Assembly (NCBI GenBank): GCA_050730755.1
Contig: JBOHNR010000016.1
Span: forward strand, 1 to 5,864
Reading direction: 5' to 3'
Source of the DNA: CAVPPA01 sp050730755
Lineage (GTDB): Bacteria; Patescibacteriota; Saccharimonadia; Saccharimonadales; UBA4665
Length of the DNA stretch: 5,864 bases
Shown piece after piece: positions 1 through 5,226 of this stretch. A model generated the notes under the pieces. The model did no database searches. It was not told where the DNA came from and saw only the letters and a list, made by a program, of their open reading frames with translations. Positions within the stretch are counted from its first letter, which is position 1. Each line of letters begins with the position of its first letter. The translations under genes were made by a program, and so were the position numbers.

Positions 1-564
1 ATAGGTGTCATAGTGGACTTCACGCTGGACGATAACTGACTTATTAGATTTGTGAGTGTATTCAATTGGATCTTCAATAGTAATAACATGAACAGCTTTT
101 TCCATGTTAATTTTGTGAATTAACGCTGCCAAGCTTGTCGACTTACCAGATCCAGTTGGACCAGTAACTAAAACTAGACCGCGTGGGTAATCGGCAAACT
201 TTTCTACGATCGGTGGTAAGTTGAGTTGTTGAATAGACAAGATTTCGTTTGGGATAAGGCGTAGAGCCGCAGCTAAATTACCTCGCTCGTGAAATGCGTT
301 GACACGAAAACGACCCATATCACCAAATGCAAAGCTAAAATCAAACTCTTTGTCTTTAAGTAAGATTTGTTTTTGGTCTTCGTCCAAAATAGCGAAAACA
401 AGGGCCTCCAACGACTCATCAGTCAGTGCATCGGCGCTACTGACGGCCACAAGTGAGCCGTCAATCCTCAACATAGGTGGCAACCCAACTTGTAAGTGAA
501 GATCAGATGCCTTTTTTTTGACAACTTCTTCCAGTAATATTTCAATTCGTGGTTGGCCCTGCAT
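1..564 (-). CDS. pilT: PilT, type IV pilus retraction ATPase (N-terminal part, runs off the left edge)
   Basis: Hexameric cytoplasmic ATPase that powers pilus disassembly and twitching. The frame is open from ATG at 564 to base 1 (188 codons, about half of a usual 340-370 aa PilT); the 3' end lies outside. Visible are the N-terminal PAS-like domain with ASDLHL (residues 19-24) and GLPPMLRIDG (27-36), the arginine-rich GRFRVNAF (84-91), Walker A GPTGSGKS (135-142), and the Asp box ITIEDPIEY (161-169). The SVIVQREV stretch (176-183) matches the PilT SxxxQREV segment, which separates it from PilB. The start follows pilB by 21 nt and has an AAGGA Shine-Dalgarno 10 nt upstream (575-579), so it is probably the next cistron of the same operon. 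The Walker B and His boxes are not in the window. Codons 16-18 contain an A8 run. The PilT assignment over PilB or GspE is strong because there is no MshEN domain and the protein starts directly with the ASDLHL region. Confidence 0.95.
   Translation of the reverse strand, partial: MQGQPRIEILLEEVVKKKASDLHLQVGLPPMLRIDGSLVAVSSADALTDESLEALVFAILDEDQKQILLKDKEFDFSFAFGDMGRFRVNAFHERGNLAAALRLIPNEILSIQQLNLPPIVEKFADYPRGLVLVTGPTGSGKSTSLAALIHKINMEKAVHVITIEDPIEYTHKSNKSVIVQREVHYDTY
131..164 (-). repeat. 34-bp near-identical copy shared with pilB (Walker A region), pilT copy
   Basis: Matches 1361-1394 at 33 of 34 bases (one C/T difference). It encodes the TGPTGSGKSTSL Walker A region of PilT. Protein conservation alone would allow many synonymous differences. 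Confidence 0.8.
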
Positions 565-585
565 GTTTATTCCATCCTTCTTTGC

Positions 586-2403
586 CTATGCTATATCCGC
601 AGCTGCTACGCGGTTAACTTCATTAAGTGTTGTAAGTCCCGTTAGGGCTTTCAAATAGCCATCCTGCCGCATTGTAATCATGCCCTGAGTCTGCGCAAGC
701 TTCTGAATATCATTACTCGATGCTTGCTTTAAAATTAGATCTTGGATTTCGTTCGAAACACGAAACGTTTCATAGACTCCCATCCGGCCACTATAACCTC
801 CAGGTGTGCGAGGGCTATCTTTACCCTTGGTTAAAGTATAAGCATTTTGGGTAGCAAGTGGCAAGTTGTCGTAACCAAGATCCTCACTAAATGCCTTACG
901 TTCTGAGTCACTAGCTGGCAATAAATTACCTAAAGTGGAATGGACAGATCCTGCTTCAACTACAGAACTCTGGTACTCTTCTTGATCTAGGGTAACTCGC
1001 CGGACTAACCGTTGACCAATCACCACCTTAACCGTTGAAGCAATTAAAAATGGCTCAATACCCATATCGAGCAAGCGGGGCAAAATACCGCCTGCCGAGT
1101 TAGTGTGCAATGTAGAAAATACCAAATGACCCGTTAATGCGGCTTGAACTGCTAAATCAGCGGTTTCTTTATCCCGGATCTCCCCGACCATTACGACGTC
1201 AGGATCTTGACGTAGAATTGAACGAAGGCCAGTCGCAAACGTTAATCCTACGTCGGGATTGACTTGAATTTGATTAACTCCTGGCATTTTATATTCAACT
1301 GGATCTTCAAGGGTCACAATATTAATTGCATCATTTTTAATTTCTTGTATAAGAGCGTATAAGCTTGTTGACTTACCAGATCCAGTTGGACCAGACGTAA
1401 GAATCATACCGTTGGTTTGCTTTAAACCCTCTCGAATAAGCCGTAGGGCTCGACCTCGATAACCCATTTCCTCTAATTTTAGATTAGTGCTGCTTTTATC
1501 AAGCAATCGAATCACAACCTGTTCACCCCAAACTACTGGTGAAATTGCTACACGTAAATCAATATCTTTTTCAGCCACAAAGATTGAAAACTCGCCATCC
1601 TGAGGTATACGGTGTTCATCAATTTTTAAATTGGATAATATTTTTATTCGACTTATAAGCGGCGGCTCCGAGCTTTTAGGTAACTGCATTACCTCTCTTA
1701 GGATACCGTCTACTCGACATCGGATTTTCAATGAATCTTCTAACGGCTCTATATGTACGTCACTGGCGTTATTTCTAGCGGCATATTCTAATATTGCTGA
1801 AAGTGCTTTACTTATTGGTGAGTCCTGAACAAGGGTTTTAATATTTTTGTCGTTTCTAGCTGTATTCTGATGATTAGTTTTTGAATCCGATTGAATTTTA
1901 TGTTCGACTTCAGCATCTTTTTCAAACTGACCAATTTGCCCTTCTACTGTTTCTGATATATGAGTCGGATATTGACTTATGATATTACTGATTCCTTCTT
2001 CACTAGCAACATAAACCTTCAATGGCCGACCGATCTTATTACTTAAAAAATCAACCGCCTGGACGTTATCAGCATCGAGCATAGCTATAACTAATCGATG
2101 TTGCATCTCGCCAATGGGTACTGCCATATAGCGCTCGGCAATATCGAGAGGTAGCAAGTCAAGAACCTTGGGATCTATAGTGACATTATTAAGATTTACA
2201 TACGGAACCTTGGTAGCTTGAGCAATCGCTTTTGTCAGTTGCTCATTTGTAATTAGTCTATCACTCACTAAAGTGCCAAAAACCGAACCGCCACTTTTTG
2301 TTACTTTATCCTGGACAGATTTCAGTTGAACAGAAGAAAGGACACCTTCACCGATGAGATCATTTTCAACTTGCTGTTGGGTTGCTACAGACAGAACACT
2401 CAC
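586..2403 (-). CDS. pilB: PilB, type IV pilus assembly (extension) ATPase
   Basis: Cytoplasmic GspE/PilB-family secretion ATPase that drives pilin polymerisation; 605 aa, normal for the family is about 560-600. Domains: MshEN-like N-terminal domain (about 10-148), a hydrophilic linker (about 150-193), the ASDVHIEP region (213-220), DEHRIPQDG (262-270), Walker A GPTGSGKS (338-345), Asp box IVTLEDPVEY (362-371), Walker B DPDVVMVGEIRD (400-411), His box TGHLVFSTLHTN (424-435), GQRLVRR (463-469) and the C-terminal GYSGRMGVYE (536-545). All catalytic motifs are intact. Oddity: between GQRLVRR and GYSGRMG, where PilB/GspE proteins usually carry a Zn-binding CxxC...CxxC, there is no cysteine; the only cysteine seen is near residue 229. 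The start codon is GTG, supported by GGAG 8 nt upstream and by no ATG nearby. The gene begins 14 nt after the small-protein stop and ends 21 nt before pilT. The stop codon is TAG. Confidence 0.97.
   Translation of the reverse strand: MSVLSVATQQQVENDLIGEGVLSSVQLKSVQDKVTKSGGSVFGTLVSDRLITNEQLTKAIAQATKVPYVNLNNVTIDPKVLDLLPLDIAERYMAVPIGEMQHRLVIAMLDADNVQAVDFLSNKIGRPLKVYVASEEGISNIISQYPTHISETVEGQIGQFEKDAEVEHKIQSDSKTNHQNTARNDKNIKTLVQDSPISKALSAILEYAARNNASDVHIEPLEDSLKIRCRVDGILREVMQLPKSSEPPLISRIKILSNLKIDEHRIPQDGEFSIFVAEKDIDLRVAISPVVWGEQVVIRLLDKSSTNLKLEEMGYRGRALRLIREGLKQTNGMILTSGPTGSGKSTSLYALIQEIKNDAINIVTLEDPVEYKMPGVNQIQVNPDVGLTFATGLRSILRQDPDVVMVGEIRDKETADLAVQAALTGHLVFSTLHTNSAGGILPRLLDMGIEPFLIASTVKVVIGQRLVRRVTLDQEEYQSSVVEAGSVHSTLGNLLPASDSERKAFSEDLGYDNLPLATQNAYTLTKGKDSPRTPGGYSGRMGVYETFRVSNEIQDLILKQASSNDIQKLAQTQGMITMRQDGYLKALTGLTTLNEVNRVAAADIA
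1361..1394 (-). repeat. 34-bp near-identical copy shared with pilT (Walker A region), pilB copy
   Basis: Partner of the copy at 131-164, in the same orientation and about 1.23 kb away. It encodes SGPTGSGKSTSL in PilB. Confidence 0.8.
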
Positions 2404-2411
2404 AGTTTATG

Positions 2412-2415
2412 CTCC
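2412..2415 (-). promoter_or_regulatory. Ribosome binding site that decides the pilB GTG start
   Basis: GGAG on the minus strand lies 8 nt before the GTG at 2403 and just after the stop of the upstream small gene. There is no in-frame ATG near the N-terminus, so this site is the main support for the unusual start codon. Confidence 0.75.
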
Positions 2416-2417
2416 GT

Positions 2418-2669
2418 TTACTGCCCAGATCCATCAAAAGGATTGGAGTTGTTGCTGTTCTGAACCTCTATAAGTTGTGTTGGATCAATAGATTGGTTAT
2501 TAAAAAACTGAGTATTCGGTGTTGTAAATTCAGTGGAAATAGGATCAACTACAGCTACTTTTTGCTGACTGTTTGCGGGTGAGGCAAATATAAAATTCGA
2601 TACTACGAATGAAATTACCCCGCTAATTCCAGCGATTAAAATTATAAGAGCTACATCTTTCTGCTTCAT
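2418..2669 (-). CDS. Small single-pass membrane protein in the PilP position of the pilus operon
   Basis: 83 aa with no named function that I can assign. Residues 1-5 are a short polar start (MKQKD), 6-30 a hydrophobic membrane segment, and 31-83 a hydrophilic, Asn/Gln/Ser/Pro-rich, probably extracytoplasmic and largely disordered tail with IDPTQLIEV (61-69) and a terminal NPFDGSGQ. There is no lipobox cysteine, so it is not a lipoprotein like PilP. An uncleaved N-terminal anchor seems likelier than a cleaved signal peptide, though cleavage after FASPA cannot be excluded. Its ATG overlaps the pilO TGA by 4 bp (ATGA), with AAGG 7 nt upstream, which indicates translational coupling to pilO; pilB follows after 14 nt. 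Gene order pilM-N-O-this-pilB suggests it belongs to the PilN/PilO inner platform, perhaps replacing PilP. I recall similar short proteins between pilO and pilB in Saccharibacteria but could not verify that. The reading frame is almost certainly real; the role is inferred. Confidence 0.85.
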   Translation of the reverse strand: MKQKDVALIILIAGISGVISFVVSNFIFASPANSQQKVAVVDPISTEFTTPNTQFFNNQSIDPTQLIEVQNSNNSNPFDGSGQ

Positions 2670-3334
2670 TTTAATACCTTATCTGTGATATTAAGGTTTT
2701 GAGCTGGCTGCCAGTAGGTTTGAGCTGTTATAGTTACCGTTAGTTGATTTTGATCGCCAGAAATTTCTATAGTCTGTATTTGAAATGGTCGGACAGATCT
2801 TTCAAAAGCATTAATTACGTTCTGTATCGCGTTATAACTACCCTGGACAACTACTTGAAATGGCTCAGGTTGAGGAGCTGGGCTTGAACTTGATTCAGCT
2901 GGCTGGGTAGCCACTGCATCAGAACCACTAATACTTTGGATTGAAACACCTTGGCTGGTAAGAATATTTTCCAAGCTGGTAGCCATGGCTGGATAATCAT
3001 AAGTGCTGGGTAGAGAATCAAGCACAATTTTAGAATTATTTCCATCTTGTGGACCTGTACCAGTTGGATTGCCACCAATAATATTCGTAGGTGTGCTTAT
3101 AAAGGCATTGTATGAATTCGATAGATTTTTACTGGCTTGGATATCATTTTTAAGTTGAGTGACTGCTGTGTTATCAGCCCCAGCGACACGATTCTGATAT
3201 GCAAATTGACCAATGAGCGATATTGAAGCGACAAGGCAAAACACTACTACAAAGCAAGCTGTAGAAGTAACGGCAACAATCGTTGAATTTGATTTAGCTA
3301 TCAGATTGTGTTTGATTGAATCCATACCAGCCAT
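2666..3334 (-). CDS. pilO: PilO-like type IV pilus inner-membrane platform protein
   Basis: 222 aa bitopic membrane protein; the family dimerises with PilN and aligns the assembly platform. The sequence shows a short cytoplasmic N-terminus (1-18), a long hydrophobic TM segment (about 19-45), a predicted helical or coiled-coil stretch (about 52-80), and an extracytoplasmic ferredoxin-like part. The last contains DYPAMATSLENILTSQGVSI (113-132) and a C-terminal beta-rich segment VVVQGSYNAIQNVINAFERS (161-180), typical of PilO. Two Gly/Pro/Ser-rich stretches (about 86-101 and 143-159) look like flexible linkers. It starts 3 nt after the pilN stop. An AAAGG 10 nt upstream favours the first ATG (3334) over a second ATG three codons later. 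It ends in TGA, overlapping the next start by 4 bp. Assignment rests on topology, the family pattern and position after pilN; PilO proteins are poorly conserved in sequence. Confidence 0.88.
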   Translation of the reverse strand: MAGMDSIKHNLIAKSNSTIVAVTSTACFVVVFCLVASISLIGQFAYQNRVAGADNTAVTQLKNDIQASKNLSNSYNAFISTPTNIIGGNPTGTGPQDGNNSKIVLDSLPSTYDYPAMATSLENILTSQGVSIQSISGSDAVATQPAESSSSPAPQPEPFQVVVQGSYNAIQNVINAFERSVRPFQIQTIEISGDQNQLTVTITAQTYWQPAQNLNITDKVLK

Positions 3335-3337
3335 TAG

Positions 3338-4000
3338 TTAATTACCTTTGCTAAAAATTATTGAAGGCTGTTGCGCCGCGGTTTGGGGTTGTGCACCACC
3401 GACATTCAGAGTTACCGAGTTAGCATTATTGAAAATAGTTGGATCAAACGATAATGTGATTGAATATGTTGCAGAAGTAGGATTGAGAGTAAAACTGGAA
3501 AGGACAACGGATGAAAAAGCATTTTGTGAGCTAGATTGTCCGTTAACTGTATAGGACGTAAACTTCAGGTTATCGACATACGTGTTAACTACTTCGAGGT
3601 TTGGGGCATTGCCTGATATTGTTGTTGTATTTTGAGTAAAATCAACTTGTAAGTCAGATATGGTGGCTTGAGTCGGTGTAAGTTGTGAAATAAAGCCGAA
3701 CAAGCGCGAAACAGCTGGGTCTTGGCTATCTAATGTTGGCAATGAATTAAGATGACTTTGAACAGTCAACATTGTAGATAAATTCGGTGTATTTTTAAGA
3801 GTATTACTGTCAGTTTGGATGGTACTATTAAGATTACTGATATTCCCCTTTTGGACTATGTAAACAGAGAAAAGCAAGACCAAAAAAATAAATATAGCAG
3901 CCGCACTAATTACCAGCGAACCACCGATTACAAATCGCTTGATGCGCTGAGTTTTAATATAAACTTGTTTAACATCTGGTAATAAATTAAATTGGATCAT
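3338..4000 (-). CDS. pilN: PilN-like type IV pilus inner-membrane platform protein
   Basis: 220 aa bitopic membrane protein that links cytoplasmic PilM to the membrane platform. The N-terminus MIQFNLLPDVK carries the (I/F)NLLP motif known to insert into PilM. A basic stretch (11-22) precedes one TM segment (about 23-50), followed by a polar helical region (about 52-90) and a PilN-type extracytoplasmic domain. That domain includes LFGFISQLTPTQATISDLQV, a TTTISGNAPNLEVVNTYVDNL strand-helix unit and a closing beta strand (YSITLSFDP). The last 25 residues are Gln/Ala/Pro-rich. The ATG overlaps the pilM TGA as ATGA, with GGAG 8 nt upstream. Stop is TAA, and pilO begins 3 nt later. Length is close to that of typical PilN (about 180-220 aa). 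Confidence 0.93.
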   Translation of the reverse strand: MIQFNLLPDVKQVYIKTQRIKRFVIGGSLVISAAAIFIFLVLLFSVYIVQKGNISNLNSTIQTDSNTLKNTPNLSTMLTVQSHLNSLPTLDSQDPAVSRLFGFISQLTPTQATISDLQVDFTQNTTTISGNAPNLEVVNTYVDNLKFTSYTVNGQSSSQNAFSSVVLSSFTLNPTSATYSITLSFDPTIFNNANSVTLNVGGAQPQTAAQQPSIIFSKGN

Positions 4001-5037
4001 TCGTTTCTCTCCGCTAATCCAACAGCTACACTGAATTGATTGGAAATTGACAGTAGCTCATTTTGTCGATCAGCAGCAAATTGAACATTGCGCCAAGCAT
4101 TACCAATCTCGACATTCAGAGCAAATTTATTAGCCAAAAATAGTGGAAATTCCGGTAAAACTGAACCGCCGCCCGTTACAATAATGCGATCAAGTTTGGC
4201 AGACGTGTATCGAGTTTGGAAAAATTTTATCGATTTTTCAATTTCTGTTGCAAGCAATTCAACGGAGCTAATGATTGCATCGTAAACCTGACCTTCTAGT
4301 TTATCTTTACTTAAACCAAATTTTAGAACGAATTGCTCGGCTTGTTTTTCGTCGACATTTAGATTTTGGATAGCCGAACGGATAATTGCTTCCATCCCAG
4401 TTGGTATAGACCTAGTTAATTTAGGCATACCACCGTAAACTATAACTAAATTAGTACTCATCTGACCGATGTCAATAATCATATGGGCAAACGTGGCTTC
4501 GGGCGGAGTTAAAGCGCGAGCCAATGCTAAGTTATCTGGTTCAAAGGCTACGACATTCAGTCCTACGGACTCAACAATATCTAGCCGTCGTTCAATAAAG
4601 TCATTTGGTACGCTTGTAAGTAATATTTCAACTTTCGTTTTATCGACTGGTGAATCGCCAAGTGGCGCCCAATCAATCTTTGACTCATTGAGAGGTGTCG
4701 GAATTAAAGCTTCAGCCTGATAGTGAATAGACTTCTCAAGTTCGCGAGGTGGTAGGCGGTCAATGTCGGCGATCGTAGTAAAGACGCGGGCCGATGGTAT
4801 GCCAACTGCAACATTTTTAGTACTAAGCTTGGCTTGGGTAATTAGCTGTGCTATAGCGTGGCTTAAGCGTTGCTGGTCATTTTTAGAATCACTGAGAGCA
4901 ATTTTATTGTCTATCGGCATATAGGCATATTTAAAAAGCACTTTCTGAGCACCATTACCGCTTAGTTCAACCACACGGAGCGCTGAGCTACCTATATCAA
5001 GGCCAAAAAAAGCCGATACGCCACTCAACAAGCCCAT
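3997..5037 (-). CDS. pilM: PilM, actin-like cytoplasmic component of the type IV pilus machine
   Basis: 346 aa from ATG 5037. PilM is an FtsA/actin-fold nucleotide-binding protein that binds the N-terminus of PilN on the cytoplasmic face. Visible motifs are phosphate-1 FGLDIGSSALRVVEL (11-25), VGIPSARVFTT (78-88), the PilM-typical LEKSIHYQAEALIPTPLNE (100-118), phosphate-2 MIIDIGQMSTNLVIVYGG (186-203) and the adenosine-type motif RIIVTGGGSVLPEF (284-297). The frame stays open upstream to a GTG at 5127, but that extension is Lys/Glu-rich, unlike PilM. The family begins close to the GLDIG motif, and a GGAG lies 10 nt before ATG 5037, so the shorter start is chosen. The gene is the first cistron after a promoter near 5160 and ends in TGA overlapping pilN. 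Confidence 0.95.
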   Translation of the reverse strand: MGLLSGVSAFFGLDIGSSALRVVELSGNGAQKVLFKYAYMPIDNKIALSDSKNDQQRLSHAIAQLITQAKLSTKNVAVGIPSARVFTTIADIDRLPPRELEKSIHYQAEALIPTPLNESKIDWAPLGDSPVDKTKVEILLTSVPNDFIERRLDIVESVGLNVVAFEPDNLALARALTPPEATFAHMIIDIGQMSTNLVIVYGGMPKLTRSIPTGMEAIIRSAIQNLNVDEKQAEQFVLKFGLSKDKLEGQVYDAIISSVELLATEIEKSIKFFQTRYTSAKLDRIIVTGGGSVLPEFPLFLANKFALNVEIGNAWRNVQFAADRQNELLSISNQFSVAVGLAERNE

Positions 5038-5047
5038 GAATTTAACT

Positions 5048-5051
5048 CTCC
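5048..5051 (-). promoter_or_regulatory. Ribosome binding site that decides the pilM start
   Basis: GGAG (within GGAGAG) on the minus strand, 10 nt before ATG 5037. It supports the internal ATG over the upstream GTG at 5127, which has no comparable site. Confidence 0.75.
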
Positions 5052-5117
5052 AAGTGAAACAAATGATATTTTTGGTTTTACTGCCTGCATGAAACGCAAT
5101 CGTTGCCTTTTCTTCTT

Positions 5118-5150
5118 CATGTCCCACTCTAGAACCGCAACGGGATCATG
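5118..5150 (-). promoter_or_regulatory. Hairpin at the 5' end of the predicted pilM leader RNA
   Basis: In the minus-strand transcript, CATG-A-TCCC (5150-5142) pairs with GGGACATG (5125-5118): eight base pairs with one bulged A and a 16-nt loop. It begins only a few nucleotides from the predicted start point (about 5153). It is not a terminator: no U-tract follows, only an A/G-rich stretch. It may affect mRNA stability or translation of the short frame starting at 5120. A 6-bp stem, CGTTGC/GCAACG (5142-5137 with 5106-5101), crosses it, so the two would be mutually exclusive or form a pseudoknot. The base pairing is read directly; the function is inferred. Confidence 0.35.
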
Positions 5151-5159
5151 TTTAGGGCA

Positions 5160-5190
5160 ATTATAGCATAAGCCTCATGGTAGTATGCAA
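5160..5190 (-). promoter_or_regulatory. Extended -10 sigma70-type promoter for the pilM operon
   Basis: On the minus strand TGCTATAAT (5168-5160) is a perfect extended -10 element. The best -35 candidate is TTGCAT at 5190-5185, with a rather long 19-nt spacer; the TG extension could compensate. Predicted start is about 5153, leaving a leader of about 115 nt before pilM. The site lies in the only sizeable intergenic gap of the window and points at the pil operon, which fits a main operon promoter. There is no evident terminator between it and the upstream gene, so readthrough is also possible. Confidence 0.65.
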
Positions 5191-5204
5191 CCCCTTGACT
5201 AAAG

Positions 5205-5218
5205 TTAGAATATTCTAA
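5205..5218. repeat. Perfect 14-bp palindrome upstream of the pilM promoter
   Basis: TTAGAATATTCTAA is a perfect dyad with no central loop, so it is poorly suited to form a terminator hairpin and has no U-tract. Its centre is about 59 bp upstream of the predicted pilM start point and 9 bp beyond the stop codon of the upstream gene. The position suits a dimeric activator or regulator binding site. Being AT-rich, it could also occur by chance. Confidence 0.4.
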
Positions 5219-5226
5219 AAGCTCAA

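Noticed and set aside
299..499. Plus-strand 66-codon open frame
   Set aside because: Lies wholly inside pilT on the opposite strand; low-complexity Ser/Lys composition and no family resemblance.
2382..2582. Plus-strand 66-codon open frame across the pilB start and small gene
   Set aside because: Antisense to two well-supported genes, with no SD or recognisable protein features.
2851..3078. Minus-strand 75-codon open frame inside pilO
   Set aside because: Alternative frame of pilO; the pilO frame has correct topology and operon spacing.
3348..3554. Plus-strand 68-codon open frame inside pilN
   Set aside because: Antisense shadow of pilN with no independent support.
3997..3999. Recoding of UGA (as in Absconditabacteria/Gracilibacteria)
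   Set aside because: pilM and pilO both end in UGA exactly where the next gene starts by ATGA overlap, so UGA acts as a stop here.
5038..5127. N-terminal extension of PilM from the GTG at 5127 (376 aa form)
   Set aside because: The extra 30 residues are unlike PilM, the GTG has no good SD, and the ATG at 5037 has GGAG at 10 nt and places GLDIG at the usual distance from the N-terminus.
5205..5226. Rho-independent terminator of the upstream surface-protein gene
   Set aside because: The palindrome is AT-rich with no loop and no following T-tract on the minus strand.
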